DNA of 64,000 bases. Origin: Parabacteroides johnsonii DSM 18315. Lineage in GTDB: Bacteria; Bacteroidota; Bacteroidia; Bacteroidales; Tannerellaceae. The stretch spans positions 2,108,001 to 2,172,000 of the forward strand of contig NZ_CP102285.1 in assembly GCF_025151045.1 (NCBI RefSeq). Reading direction: 5' to 3'. Made by a program: the position numbers and the translations under genes. Shown piece after piece: positions 9,623 through 19,387 of the stretch. Positions within the stretch are counted from its first letter, which is position 1, and each line of letters begins with the position of its first letter. Below the pieces are notes generated by a model. The model made no database searches. It saw nothing but the letters and a program-made list of their open reading frames with translations, and was not told the DNA's origin.

Positions 9623-10494
9623 TGTTCTGCCACGAAATTATAGACAAACGCATATTCATACGTGTTGTTTTCCGCAGTAACACCATTCACAGGATTGATT
9701 TTTTCTTCAATCGTCATGCCTGTGATATAATCACCGGTCAATGTATAGCGGAATGTATATTCGGCACAGATATCCGTAGCAGCAGAGACATTATACCAAT
9801 AGGCGCGGGTCGGCAGATTCTGATTCATCTTCCCATACAGCAGGTTCAACGGAGAGATCATATCAAAGCCGACCGGCCGGAATGAATTGACAACCCGGAA
9901 CGGGAAGTTTTCCGGACGCAATTGAGAGTCATATTCGTATGTAATCTCTTGTTGTGGCAGGTAAGCGTAATGCACCACGTTTCCATTTTCCCATGAATAG
10001 CGATCTACCTCACCCATCTCTCTTGTCTGATAACCCGAACCGTTCTCATTCGGCCATTGGATAACCTGCGAAACCGACTTCAGCCAATTAGAGCTATAGG
10101 TGTACCTGTTTTCTACAGCAGTGTACACAGCATTGCTCATATACTTGTTTTCGGATTTTTCTTCCTTGGCCGCAATCATATTTCCGCTCAACGTGTAAAC
10201 CGTATGAACAAACGGATTAGTCGGAGAACCGTCAACCATCTTCACCCCGCTTACGGAAATCGTCTTGTCTACAATAATATAATTATCGGTAAACTGGTTT
10301 CCTTCCGTAGTCAATATAATCCGATTGATTTGCTTGTCCTGATCGTAAGTGATATCCGCGTTAAAAAAAGCATTTCCGTTTTTCGTACATGTTACACTCG
10401 TCAGTTTATTCAACTCGGGAATATACGGCTTATCATCATCTCCACAAGACACAAGTCCCACCGCTACCAAAAGCATACTTAAAAACTTCTTCAT
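9616..10494 (-). CDS. Exported lipoprotein, DUF4595/YD-repeat-like
   Basis: A 292-residue lipoprotein with signal and lipobox MKKFLSMLLVAVGLVSCGDDDK. The body shows spaced Y-D motifs (ITYDQDKQINRIILT, RYTYSSNWLKSVSQVI, EITYEYDSQLRPENFPFRVV, YTFRYTLTGDYITGMTIEEK), as in the Bacteroidales DUF4595 group. These are outer-membrane-anchored proteins of unknown role. A TATTTTTG box at 10523-10530 (complement) is a likely promoter. The gene faces trmD and is divergent from the GH3 gene. Confidence 0.72.
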   Translation of the reverse strand: MKKFLSMLLVAVGLVSCGDDDKPYIPELNKLTSVTCTKNGNAFFNADITYDQDKQINRIILTTEGNQFTDNYIIVDKTISVSGVKMVDGSPTNPFVHTVYTLSGNMIAAKEEKSENKYMSNAVYTAVENRYTYSSNWLKSVSQVIQWPNENGSGYQTREMGEVDRYSWENGNVVHYAYLPQQEITYEYDSQLRPENFPFRVVNSFRPVGFDMISPLNLLYGKMNQNLPTRAYWYNVSAATDICAEYTFRYTLTGDYITGMTIEEKINPVNGVTAENNTYEYAFVYNFVAEQK

Positions 10495-10522
10495 CTCTTT
10501 TTCTTTTTATTATTCGATCTTA

Positions 10523-10530
10523 CAAAAATA
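10523..10530 (-). promoter_or_regulatory. -7 promoter box for the DUF4595-like gene
   Basis: The complement reads TATTTTTG, 29 bases upstream of the start at 10494. Confidence 0.45.
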
Positions 10531-10580
10531 GGACATTTGCTAAAATAACGGACGAAGTAACCTATTTTAAGTAATTCTAC

Positions 10581-10611
10581 TTGAAGAAATGCAAGTAAAC
10601 CATTAGTTTTG
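10581..10611 (+). promoter_or_regulatory. Promoter for the GH3 glycosidase
   Basis: TTGA (10581-10584), a 19-base spacer and TAGTTTTG (10604-10611) closely match the -33/-7 consensus. An untranslated leader of about 80 bases follows. Confidence 0.5.
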
Positions 10612-10699
10612 CAACACAATTTATCACAATAAATATCTAATAACAAACATCTTACAATAAGATAAAACGTAAATCATACAATATCTAAAATTTAATAAC

Positions 10700-13306
10700 A
10701 TGAGAATGAAACATCTGACGGTGGCAGCATTGACATTATTGCTGTCTGTTTCTTGTAGTCAAAGACAAGAAGATTATCCGTTCCGCAACCCCGATCTCCC
10801 TATCGACGAACGTATAGACGACCTCTTGAAGCGTCTGACTGCGGAAGAGAAGGTCGGACAAATGATGAATACGACTCCGGCAATCGAACGTCTCGGAATT
10901 CCCCAATACGATTGGTGGAACGAAGCCTTGCACGGTGTCGCACGTGCCGGAAAAGCGACCGTTTTCCCACAAGCAATCGCGATGGCGGCTACTTTTGATG
11001 ACGACGCACTGTATGAGACATTCACGATGGTAAGCGACGAAGCCCGCGCCAAATACCATCAGTATCAAAAGGATAAAGAATACGACCGCTACAAAGGCTT
11101 GACCTTCTGGACCCCGAATATCAATATCTTCCGTGATCCCCGTTGGGGACGTGGCATGGAAACCTATGGAGAAGATCCGTACCTGACAGAACGGATGGGC
11201 GTTGCCGTAGTGAAAGGCTTGCAGGGAGACGATCCCAAATACTTCAAGACACATGCTTGCGCCAAGCATTATGCAGTCCATAGCGGGCCGGAATGGAACC
11301 GTCACGAATTCGATGTAACGGTGACACCTCGTGATCTATGGCAAACCTACCTGCCGGCTTTTGAAGCCTTAGTGAAAGAAGGGAATGTACAGGAAGTCAT
11401 GTGCGCCTACAACCGCTATCAAGGCAAGCCCTGCTGTAGCAGCGACAAACTGCTCATCGACATCCTCCGGAACAGTTGGGGATATGAAAACATCATCCTC
11501 TCCGACTGCGGTGCGATCAATGACTTCTGGGAACGGGACGAACGCACGCCTCGCCACGAAACACATCCCGATGCGGAAAGTGCCTCTGCCGATGCCGTCC
11601 TGAACGGCACAGACCTGGAATGCGGCAACAGCTACCGAGCTTTGGTCAAAGCTCTGAAGGACGGAAAGATATCCGAAAACGATCTGGATGTGTCCCTCCG
11701 CCGACTGCTGAAAGGGCGTTTTGAATTAGGCATGTTCGATCCGGACGAACAGGTTCCTTATGCACAAATCCCGTACAATGTGGTGGAAAGCCCCGAACAT
11801 GTGGCCCAAGCACTCGAAATGGCGCATAAGAGTATGGTGTTGCTGAAGAACAAGAACAACACACTGCCGCTGAGTAAAACGATCCGGAAAATTGCGGTTG
11901 TCGGTCCGAACGCTGCCGACTCGACCATGCTTTGGGCGAACTACAATGGCTTCCCAACACATACCGTAACAATATTGGAAGGTATCCGCAACAAAGTACC
12001 CGATACAGAAGTCATCTACGAATTGGGATGTAATCATGCCGCCGACTTCGTAATCCAAGACTTGGGCAGCCACATCACCTCCTCTGCCGGACAGGGATTC
12101 GCTTCCGAATTTTTCAACAATACGGAATTCAAGGGAGAAGCGGCTTACAAAGGTTTAGCAAGCCAGTTGCATTATACGACAGGTGGAAACACGCAGTTCG
12201 CACCGAATGTAAACCTGATAAACTTCACAGCACGTTTCACCGGCGAGTTTGAAGCGCCTGAGACGGAACAGGTCGAGATCAAGTTGTCAGGAAACGACGC
12301 CTTCCGTCTCTTTATCGGAGATGAAAAAGTAGCCGAAGTATGGGAAAACGAATACGGAGCGGAAAAGACGTATATGCTGAATGCAGAAAAGGGAAAGAAA
12401 TATCCTGTCAAGATCGAATATATGCAACGCATGGGCAGCGCCGACCTCAATTTCCAGATCGGTACGCGTCGGCCTGTCGATTATGCCGCTACAGCCGCCA
12501 AAGTCAAAGATGCGGATGTGATTGTCTATGTCGGAGGTATTTCTCCCCGCCTGGAAGGTGAAGAAATGCCGGTCAACGTGGAAGGTTTCAAAAAAGGAGA
12601 CCGCACCAATATCGAACTGCCGAAAGTACAGCAAGAAATGGTAAAAGCACTGAAGGCGACAGGCAAGCCGGTTGTTTATGTGCTTTGTACGGGTAGTGCT
12701 CTGGCTTTGAACTGGGAAGAGGCCAACATCGACGCCATTCTGAATGCCTGGTATGGCGGACAGGAAGCCGGAACAGCAGTTGCCGACATCCTGTTTGGCG
12801 ACTATAACCCGTCAGGCCGCCTGCCGGTCACATTCTATAAATCGATCGACCAGTTGCCGGACTTCGAAGATTACAGCATGAAAGGCCGTACCTATCGTTA
12901 TATGACCGAAACGCCGCTTTATCCGTTCGGATATGGCTTGAGCTACACGAACTTTGCCTATCGGAATGCGAAGCTGTCTTCTGGCAAGATTGCCAAAGAC
13001 CAATCTGTTACACTGACGTTCGACATTGCCAACACCGGCAAAATGGATGGTGACGAAGTCGCCCAAATCTACATCAAAAATCCGAACGATCCGGAAGGAC
13101 CGATCAAGGCGCTGAAGGCCTTCTTGCGTGTACACGTAAAAGCTGGCGACAGTCAGGAAGTCAACATCGAACTGGCTCCCGAAACATTCCACTCCTTTAA
13201 CGACAATACACAAACGATGGAAGTCCGCCCCGGAAAATACCAGATACTTTACGGCGGTTCATCCGACGATAAAGCCTTACAGAGATTAGAGTTGACAATC
13301 GAATAA
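10700..13306 (+). CDS. GH3 beta-glycosidase with PA14 insert, lipoprotein
   Basis: An 868-residue glycoside hydrolase family 3 enzyme, probably a beta-xylosidase or beta-glucosidase in the periplasm or at the outer membrane. A lipobox (LTLLLSVSCSQ) precedes the N-terminal barrel (LTAEEKVGQMMNTTPAIERL, YDWWNEALHGVAR, PNINIFRDPRWGRGMETYGEDPYL). The nucleophile aspartate is in IILSDCGAINDFW near residue 270. A PA14 domain sits in the C-terminal half (about 455-590). A fibronectin-III-like domain closes the protein (about 775-868). YDWWNEALHGVAR is typical of xylosidase-type members, but specificity is an inference. It is 8 kb from the PUL and may act separately. Confidence 0.92.
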   Translation: MRMKHLTVAALTLLLSVSCSQRQEDYPFRNPDLPIDERIDDLLKRLTAEEKVGQMMNTTPAIERLGIPQYDWWNEALHGVARAGKATVFPQAIAMAATFDDDALYETFTMVSDEARAKYHQYQKDKEYDRYKGLTFWTPNINIFRDPRWGRGMETYGEDPYLTERMGVAVVKGLQGDDPKYFKTHACAKHYAVHSGPEWNRHEFDVTVTPRDLWQTYLPAFEALVKEGNVQEVMCAYNRYQGKPCCSSDKLLIDILRNSWGYENIILSDCGAINDFWERDERTPRHETHPDAESASADAVLNGTDLECGNSYRALVKALKDGKISENDLDVSLRRLLKGRFELGMFDPDEQVPYAQIPYNVVESPEHVAQALEMAHKSMVLLKNKNNTLPLSKTIRKIAVVGPNAADSTMLWANYNGFPTHTVTILEGIRNKVPDTEVIYELGCNHAADFVIQDLGSHITSSAGQGFASEFFNNTEFKGEAAYKGLASQLHYTTGGNTQFAPNVNLINFTARFTGEFEAPETEQVEIKLSGNDAFRLFIGDEKVAEVWENEYGAEKTYMLNAEKGKKYPVKIEYMQRMGSADLNFQIGTRRPVDYAATAAKVKDADVIVYVGGISPRLEGEEMPVNVEGFKKGDRTNIELPKVQQEMVKALKATGKPVVYVLCTGSALALNWEEANIDAILNAWYGGQEAGTAVADILFGDYNPSGRLPVTFYKSIDQLPDFEDYSMKGRTYRYMTETPLYPFGYGLSYTNFAYRNAKLSSGKIAKDQSVTLTFDIANTGKMDGDEVAQIYIKNPNDPEGPIKALKAFLRVHVKAGDSQEVNIELAPETFHSFNDNTQTMEVRPGKYQILYGGSSDDKALQRLELTIE

Positions 13307-13312
13307 AAACAA

Positions 13313-13352
13313 ATGCCGCAGGCCTCCGGATGATCCGGAAAACCTGCGGCAT
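13313..13352. terminator. Bidirectional terminator between the GH3 gene and manA
   Basis: ATGCCGCAGG (13313-13322) pairs with CCTGCGGCAT (13343-13352), with T-rich sequence after it and A-rich sequence before it. An inner TCCGGATGATCCGGA hairpin lies in the loop. Confidence 0.85.
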
Positions 13353-13381
13353 TTTATCAAGGAGATTTTGACACACCGCCT

Positions 13382-14356
13382 TTATCCAATATACGTCTCC
13401 ATGAACTTGGCACCCGGAACCGGTGAAATCGTCACGACATCCGTATCAGCCGGAATCAGGACTGTTTGTCCCTGGTGAATATAAATTTCATTGCCTTTAT
13501 TATCACGGATAGAAGCTTTACCTTCCATACAAATATAAACGACGAAAGAATCCAGCTCAGAGAAATCACGAACCATGATCGTATCGACATCCAGCAAATT
13601 CGTTGTAAAATACTTGCAGGCGGCAAGTTCTACGGTCGCATTCGTATGCGCCTTGTAATGGGTGCGGTAGTCCGGATACAAAGTATAGTCGATCGCATCC
13701 TTTGCCAGTTCGGTATGCAATTCGCGCCCTTTTCCGTCCGGTCCCTTACGGTCATAATCATATATACGATAGGTGATATTGCTTGTCTGCTGAATTTCAG
13801 CGATGAAGCAACCGGCCCCAATTGCATGTACACGACCTGCAGGCAAGAAGAAAACATCGCCCGGATTCACTTCGTAACGCTGTAGCACGTCCATGATCGT
13901 ATTGTCCTCGACACGTTTCACATATTCATCCGCATCGATCTGCTTTGAAAAACCAGAATACAAACCGGCACCTTTGGTTGCGTTGATCACATACCACATT
14001 TCTGTCTTGCCGAAAGAATTATGACGCTTCTTAGCCAATTCGTCATCCGGATGAACCTGGATAGACAAATCATCGCGTGCATCAATAAACTTGATCAATA
14101 AAGGAAATGTGGAACCGAACTGTTCGACCACCTTTTCCCCCAACAGTTGTTTGCCATATGTACGGATCAGTTCATCCAGCGTTTTACCTTCGAGTGCACC
14201 ATTATCCACAACGGAATAATTCCCCTCAACATGTGAAAGTTCCCAACTTTCGCCGATACCTTCCTGTACCGGAGTGATCCCCTTAAACGGGCAGATGTCA
14301 GAGCCTCCCCAGATAATACTCTTAAGGATAGGCTTAAATGTCATTGGATATAACAT
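13382..14356 (-). CDS. manA: Class I mannose-6-phosphate isomerase
   Basis: A 324-residue, short-form type I phosphomannose isomerase. It interconverts mannose 6-phosphate and fructose 6-phosphate in the cytoplasm. Zinc ligands are visible in LSIQVHPDDELA and GKTEMWYVI, and the active-site segment DVFFLPAGRVHAIGAGCFIAEIQQTSNITYRIYDYDR is intact. The start MLYPMTFKPILKSIIWGG fits relatives. Upstream lies a heptamer-repeat hairpin and then glgB on the same strand, so the two could share a transcript if the hairpin does not stop it. Confidence 0.95.
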   Translation of the reverse strand: MLYPMTFKPILKSIIWGGSDICPFKGITPVQEGIGESWELSHVEGNYSVVDNGALEGKTLDELIRTYGKQLLGEKVVEQFGSTFPLLIKFIDARDDLSIQVHPDDELAKKRHNSFGKTEMWYVINATKGAGLYSGFSKQIDADEYVKRVEDNTIMDVLQRYEVNPGDVFFLPAGRVHAIGAGCFIAEIQQTSNITYRIYDYDRKGPDGKGRELHTELAKDAIDYTLYPDYRTHYKAHTNATVELAACKYFTTNLLDVDTIMVRDFSELDSFVVYICMEGKASIRDNKGNEIYIHQGQTVLIPADTDVVTISPVPGAKFMETYIG

Positions 14357-14367
14357 GAGTAATTTAT

Positions 14368-14465
14368 GATTGATGATTTATGATTTGTCGGATTCGTCAG
14401 ATTTATGATTTATGATTTATGATTTGTGGTCAACGCATAAATCATAAATCATAAATCATAAATTT
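14368..14465. repeat. Heptamer ATTTATG repeats forming a long hairpin
   Basis: Three to four tandem copies of ATTTATG (14401-14425) face four inverted copies of ATAAATC (14437-14465) across an 11-base loop. Two more degenerate copies lie at 14370-14385. The stem is about 25 bp of almost pure A/T. It lies between glgB and manA, both read from the minus strand, so it could attenuate or stabilise the mRNA. Confidence 0.8.
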
Positions 14466-14470
14466 AAAAC

Positions 14471-16480
14471 TCATTTCATTTTCCTCAATACGACGGCGCT
14501 ACGTGCCGGAATGTATAATTTGAGCCATTCTTTCTTCTCTTTTTTATATAACGGGTCAAACTGTGTGAAATGGTGAATGGAGTCATCCGCGAGCCCGAAA
14601 CCTCCGAAACGGGTGGCATCGGTATTCAGCAGCACTTCATATTCTCCCTTCGGCACAAGGAAGCCGTAATCGGTAAACGATTTTGTCGGACTGAAATTGA
14701 ATACGAATACCAGATTTTTCCGCATATAAGCCAAAATCTGATCTCCATCGTTATCCCAGACTTTCTGTATCGGAGTGGACTGGAAGTTCTTCACGCTACG
14801 GATCATCTCCAACATTTCACGATCGAAATCGCCCAAGAAATGATATTTCAAATCCATATTATCGACCAAATCCCATTGGCGGCGTGCATACTTATGCGAC
14901 CAGCCATTTCCTTCGCGCGGAAAATCGATCCATTCCGGATGGCCGAATTCATTTCCCATAAAGTTCAGATAGCCTCCGTTGATGGTGGAGGCCGTAACCA
15001 GACGGATCATTTTATGCAAAGCCACACCGCGTTCCACCATAAAATTATGATCGTCTTTCTGCATATGCCAATACATATCGGCATCGATCAGGCGGAAAAT
15101 GATCGTCTTGTCACCCACCAACGCCTGGTCATGACTTTCCGCATAGCTGATTGTCTTTTCGTCGGCACGGCGGTTCGTTGTCTCCCACCAAATAGAAGAA
15201 GGATGCCAGTCTTCGTCTTTCTTTTCCTTGATCGTCTTGATCCAGTAATCGGGAATATTCATTGCCATACGATAGTCGAAACCATAACCTCCATCTTCAT
15301 ATTTAGCAGCCAAACCGGGCATCCCGCTGACTTCTTCGGCAATCGTAATCGCATTCTTATTGACTTCGTGGATCAATTTATTAGCCAACGTCAGATACGC
15401 AATGGCATCACCATCCTGATGGCCGTTAAAATAATCACTGTAATTGCAGAATGCCTCGCCCAACCCGTGACTGTAATAAAGCATCGAGGTCACGCCATCG
15501 AAACGGAAACCGTCGAACTTATATTCGTCCAGCCAGAACTTGCAGTTCGACAACAGAAAATGAAGCACTTCATTCTTCCCATAGTCGAAACAGAGAGAGT
15601 CCCAAGCCGGATGCTCGCGACGAGCACCGCCCAGGAAATATTGCGTGTAAGACCCATCGAAACGTCCGAGTCCTTCTACTTCGTTCTTGACAGCATGGCT
15701 ATGTACGATATCCATAATTACGGCGATCCCCATGCCATGAGCCTCGTCTATCAACTGTTTCAGCTCTTCCGGCGTTCCAAAACGGGAAGATGCGGCAAAG
15801 AAGCTGCTGACATGATAACCGAACGAGCCGTAATAAGGATGTTCCTGAATAGCCATGATCTGAATGGCATTATATCCTTCCTTCGCAATACGAGGTAAGA
15901 CCATACGGCGGAATTCGTCGTAACTGCCGACTTTTTCTTCATTCGAAGCCATACCGATATGGCATTCATAAATCAACAAAGGAGAGACATTAGGCTTAAA
16001 CCGCTTATGCTTGAATACATAAGGTTTCTCCGGATTCCATACTTGCGCGCTGAAAATTTTGGTATTTTCATCCTGAACGACGCGCCGTATCCATGCAGGA
16101 ATACGTTCCCCGCTGCCTCCTTCCCATTCGACCAGAAGTTTGAACAGGTCTTCATGATGCAGCAAATCTTCTGCAAGCGTGATCTCCCAAACGCCATTGC
16201 CCAACCGTTGCAGCTTGTACCGGTCGTCTTTCTTCCATCCGTTGAAAGTTCCGATCAGGTATATAGCGGTGGCATTGGGTGCCCACTCACGAAAAACCCA
16301 TCCACTCTTTGTTTTATGCAATCCGAAGTAAAGATACCCGGAAGCCATTTCCGACAACGTCTGTCTGCCGTTACCGGTCAAGCTCTTTTCTTTGTTTACC
16401 ACATATTGGTATCGTCCTTCGATCGCCTCCTTATAGGGGGCCAGCCAAGGGTCATTCTTTATTAGATTTAGCGACTCCAT
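14471..16480 (-). CDS. glgB: 1,4-alpha-glucan branching enzyme (GH13)
   Basis: A 669-residue cytoplasmic enzyme that introduces alpha-1,6 branches into glycogen. It has an N-terminal CBM48-like domain (VFREWAPNATAIYLIGTFNGWKKDD), a GH13 barrel with the nucleophile aspartate in FDGFRFDGVTSML, the acid/base glutamate in ITIAEEVSGMPGL and the substrate-binding YAESHDQALVGDKT, and a C-terminal beta domain. I chose the ATG at 16480 (MESLNLIKNDPWLAPY): the longer GTG start at 16504 overlaps the TATCTTTG -7 box and so would not be transcribed. Confidence 0.95.
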   Translation of the reverse strand: MESLNLIKNDPWLAPYKEAIEGRYQYVVNKEKSLTGNGRQTLSEMASGYLYFGLHKTKSGWVFREWAPNATAIYLIGTFNGWKKDDRYKLQRLGNGVWEITLAEDLLHHEDLFKLLVEWEGGSGERIPAWIRRVVQDENTKIFSAQVWNPEKPYVFKHKRFKPNVSPLLIYECHIGMASNEEKVGSYDEFRRMVLPRIAKEGYNAIQIMAIQEHPYYGSFGYHVSSFFAASSRFGTPEELKQLIDEAHGMGIAVIMDIVHSHAVKNEVEGLGRFDGSYTQYFLGGARREHPAWDSLCFDYGKNEVLHFLLSNCKFWLDEYKFDGFRFDGVTSMLYYSHGLGEAFCNYSDYFNGHQDGDAIAYLTLANKLIHEVNKNAITIAEEVSGMPGLAAKYEDGGYGFDYRMAMNIPDYWIKTIKEKKDEDWHPSSIWWETTNRRADEKTISYAESHDQALVGDKTIIFRLIDADMYWHMQKDDHNFMVERGVALHKMIRLVTASTINGGYLNFMGNEFGHPEWIDFPREGNGWSHKYARRQWDLVDNMDLKYHFLGDFDREMLEMIRSVKNFQSTPIQKVWDNDGDQILAYMRKNLVFVFNFSPTKSFTDYGFLVPKGEYEVLLNTDATRFGGFGLADDSIHHFTQFDPLYKKEKKEWLKLYIPARSAVVLRKMK

Positions 16481-16503
16481 GATTTTTTGAGATTGGTTTC
16501 GCA

Positions 16504-16511
16504 CAAAGATA
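16504..16511 (-). promoter_or_regulatory. -7 promoter box for glgB
   Basis: The complement reads TATCTTTG, matching TAnnTTTG, 23 bases before the chosen ATG. It decides the start of glgB. Confidence 0.55.
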
Positions 16512-16547
16512 GAAGAAAAAACTCACATAAAATGCATAAGCTTCGGG

Positions 16548-18863
16548 TTAATTATCCGAAGAATTCCGTTTGTTCTTATTCAAAATTAATGTCGACGGCA
16601 TTTTTTGAAGTGCCTCTTTACGATGTTCGGATACATCGTTCCAGGTGTTGTAGCCGATCAGCATGAAGTTATAGCTATTGAACAATCCCGGTGTCAGGTC
16701 TTTATCCGGCAGCAAATGAGTTTGCGGGGTAGACGAGACGAAATCCCAAAGTTCTTTGACAATCCGGTCATGTCCGGGCGTCGTGGTGGATATCTTGGCT
16801 ACAATGCCTGCGGAACCGTGAGTCGCTTTCAGCAATGTCCTTGTGTAGTCGAGCAGGAAGAGGTCTTCTTCGGAGCTGATGACGACCAATGTATTGGAAG
16901 CCTTCACAAAATTGCGGTTGATGAACACACCGACGTCGCAATTGCTGCGGGCGATAAACATCTTGGTCTTGTCTTTCAGCAATGCTCCGGGATAAAACCA
17001 GGATTCGGGAGCTTTGAAGCGTTTGAAAAAGCGGTTATAGAAAGAGGTACGGTAGCGGGTAGCCGCGATATCGTCCGGCGAGTCGCTCATGGAGATACCG
17101 GAACCGACCAGCAGGAAGTCGAATCCTTCGTTATTGACGATGTCGCAAATATCCTGTCCGGCGTTATTCGAAACCTCGTAGCGTGTATGGATGTTCATGC
17201 CTAATTTTTTGGCTCCATACAGGATAGGGCCGAAACTCACTTCCTCGAAATTATCTGTATGCAACGGATTGACATCGGAGCCGACGGTCAGGTGAAGCGC
17301 CGTCAGGTCCAGTTTGTTCTTCCCACGGGCAAACATCTGGTGGGCGACATCGAGCATAATCTGTCCGTTTCCGGCACGTCCGAATGAAAGGAGCACCTTG
17401 AATATCCCATCGGTCGGGTCCGCATAAACCTGGTGTTCCTTGATCTTTTCGCGTGTCTTGAAACATAATTTAATGAACGAGACCAACGGTATCGTCATAA
17501 AGGTCGTGACCAATGTCATCAGCACCAACATGACGAAAATGGAAGGCGGCAATATCTTCATCTCATAGCCGATCGTCAGCACGACCAGTTCCATCAGACC
17601 GCGCGTATTCATCAAGGCCCCGATATAAAGACTGTCTTTCCAGCTTTCACCGACAAAACGGGCGGAAAACAGTGCTCCTCCGAACTTACCGATAATAGCC
17701 ACTACTATGAAGATTCCGCACATGGCCCAAAGTTCCGGAGTGTTCAACAAGCCGATCTCCGTACGCAATCCGGTCGAGACAAAGAAAAGCGGAAGGAAAA
17801 GCGCCAATGACACGTCTTCCACCTTCTCTGTCATGATCTTGCGGAATTTGATGTTTCCCGGCATGACCACGCCTGCAATAAAGGCGCCGAAGAGAGCATG
17901 CAACCCCAATATTTCAGTAAAATAGGAGGATACGATCAGTAATAGGAACATCAAGGCTACCAGTGCTTTGTCGATTACCTCTTTATTATGGTATATGTGC
18001 CCGATCATCCGTAAGAAAGGACGAACGGCAAGAAACGTGAAGAGGATATACAGGATGGAAAACAATATATTGTAAACGGCACTCAGCATACTGCCGGCCT
18101 GAGCGATAGCAATCACGACGGCCAACAGGCACCAGGCTGTGATATCTCCGTTGGCTGCACTTGCCAATGAGATAGTTCCCAAATGTGTTTTGGTCAACCC
18201 CTTTTCCTGAATAATACGGGCCAGAACGGGAAAGGCCGTGATACTCATGGCAATCCCGATAAAGAGGGCGAACGAGAGAAACGGCGTCCCTTTATGAGCA
18301 TAAGATCCATAGACATAATAGGCTGTCAGCATACCGAAGAAAAACGGCACGACCGTACTGGTGTGGCTGATCAGGATGGTCTCTTTCAATTTTTTGCGGA
18401 CTTCGCCGATATCCAGTTCCATACCGATGGCAAACATGAAAAGAATGAGGCCGAATTGGCTTAATATGGTGATATTGCCTAATGACTCGAGTGGAAAAAG
18501 AAACGCGGATACTCCCGGCAGGAGGTGGCCGAGCACGGACGGACCGAGTACAATACCGGCTACGATTTCACCGATGACAGTGGGTTGGCCGATCTTTTGG
18601 AACATCCAGCCGAACAGGCGGCAGACGATTAATATGGTAATGATTTGCAGAAGGAGGATTCCCATCGACGATTGGATGTGATGAGTAACCGAATCCCAGA
18701 ACACAAGAAAGCCTTCCCCCATCGTTTTGGGGGCATTTTGCATGGTCTGAACGGCTGTTCCGACCTGCTGGCTTTCTCCTTCTTTGACTATGAAATACAT
18801 AAGTGAGCCAAAGACCAAGATCATCATCAAATAAAAGGCTATGCTTTTTGTTCCTTTACCCAT
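16548..18863 (-). CDS. Kef/CPA2-type cation:proton antiporter with C-terminal cytosolic domain
   Basis: A 771-residue inner-membrane protein. The first about 470 residues hold some 12 hydrophobic spans of the Na+/H+ exchanger fold (GQPTVIGEIVAGIVLGPSVLGHLLPG, FMFAIGMELDIGEVRK, ALFGAFIAGVVMPG, GALMNTRGLMELVVLTIGYEMKIL). The last about 300 residues are soluble and resemble universal-stress/adenine-nucleotide-hydrolase-like domains (KVLLSFGRAGNGQIMLDVAHQMFA, FDFLLVGSGISMSD). Such antiporters exchange K+ or Na+ for protons; the soluble region may sense ligand. The ion is not readable from sequence. Confidence 0.88.
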   Translation of the reverse strand: MGKGTKSIAFYLMMILVFGSLMYFIVKEGESQQVGTAVQTMQNAPKTMGEGFLVFWDSVTHHIQSSMGILLLQIITILIVCRLFGWMFQKIGQPTVIGEIVAGIVLGPSVLGHLLPGVSAFLFPLESLGNITILSQFGLILFMFAIGMELDIGEVRKKLKETILISHTSTVVPFFFGMLTAYYVYGSYAHKGTPFLSFALFIGIAMSITAFPVLARIIQEKGLTKTHLGTISLASAANGDITAWCLLAVVIAIAQAGSMLSAVYNILFSILYILFTFLAVRPFLRMIGHIYHNKEVIDKALVALMFLLLIVSSYFTEILGLHALFGAFIAGVVMPGNIKFRKIMTEKVEDVSLALFLPLFFVSTGLRTEIGLLNTPELWAMCGIFIVVAIIGKFGGALFSARFVGESWKDSLYIGALMNTRGLMELVVLTIGYEMKILPPSIFVMLVLMTLVTTFMTIPLVSFIKLCFKTREKIKEHQVYADPTDGIFKVLLSFGRAGNGQIMLDVAHQMFARGKNKLDLTALHLTVGSDVNPLHTDNFEEVSFGPILYGAKKLGMNIHTRYEVSNNAGQDICDIVNNEGFDFLLVGSGISMSDSPDDIAATRYRTSFYNRFFKRFKAPESWFYPGALLKDKTKMFIARSNCDVGVFINRNFVKASNTLVVISSEEDLFLLDYTRTLLKATHGSAGIVAKISTTTPGHDRIVKELWDFVSSTPQTHLLPDKDLTPGLFNSYNFMLIGYNTWNDVSEHRKEALQKMPSTLILNKNKRNSSDN

Positions 18864-18888
18864 CTGCTATCTCTGATACGGTTTCTTG

Positions 18889-18896
18889 CAAAAGTA
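18889..18896 (-). promoter_or_regulatory. -7 promoter box for the antiporter
   Basis: The complement reads TACTTTTG, 26 bases upstream of the start codon at 18863. Confidence 0.45.
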
Positions 18897-19298
18897 AGAA
18901 AAGGAATTAATATAACTCTTTGTGTGATGAGAAATTTTACTGACGATTTTGTTTTTTTGCAAAATGTCAGATTTGCCTTCTTCAGATTCGTTTATACACA
19001 TCCATTCATCGGAATGGTAAATCCGCTTTTTCCTCGATATGTCTTTTTTTACCCTTATTGTAATAAAGGTAAAAAAGCCATTGGTTCAAATCGAAACTAC
19101 TACTGCATCTAATTCGATTTCCTACCCCATATAGTTGTAATTAGTAGCAAGGGTAATATTTTTTAACAAACTACTATTTCTAGTATAGTGTTAGGAGACA
19201 ATGGTTTATTGTAGATATTTATTTTATTGGGGGATATTGTCTGATTTAAATTTAAATATAACCACCTCCAAGGAACCTTTAATATATGATTGGATATG
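18897..19298. other. Intergenic stretch with hairpin and shared motif
   Basis: No convincing gene is seen. An A/T hairpin at 19044-19077 (TTTTTTACCCTTATTG with TAATAAAGGTAAAAAA) could stop transcription in either direction. At 19139-19176 lies a motif that recurs at 45762-45791, listed separately. Confidence 0.5.
19139..19176. repeat. Intergenic motif shared with 45745-45807, copy 1
   Basis: AATTAGTA, four variable bases, then GGGTAATATTTTTTAACA. The core is bracketed by the inverted pair TAGTAG (19142-19147) and CTACTA (19171-19176). An identically spaced copy is in the HTH-transporter intergenic region. Confidence 0.65.
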
Positions 19299-19345
19299 AA
19301 AAAACGCCACTAAAGCTGCACAAATCGGGCGAACTTCAGTGACGT
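19299..19345 (-). terminator. Terminator after the GH2 gene
   Basis: On the minus strand ACGTCACTGAAG pairs with CTTTAGTGGCGT and is followed by TTTTTTC. It lies about 45 bases past the GH2 stop codon. Confidence 0.7.
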
Positions 19346-19387
19346 CTACAGTCAAGGCCAGCTATATTTAATTAGTATGTTGTTTTT

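Noticed and set aside
14401-14465. Possible CRISPR-like array
   Set aside because: Repeats are seven bases with no spacers and are inverted, so this is a simple-sequence hairpin.
14570-15898. 442-codon open frame antisense to glgB
   Set aside because: It lies wholly opposite a complete GH13 gene with all catalytic motifs and shows no recognisable domain.
18924-19112. 62-codon plus-strand open frame near the antiporter
   Set aside because: No ribosome-binding site or family pattern; it covers an A/T hairpin that looks like a terminator.
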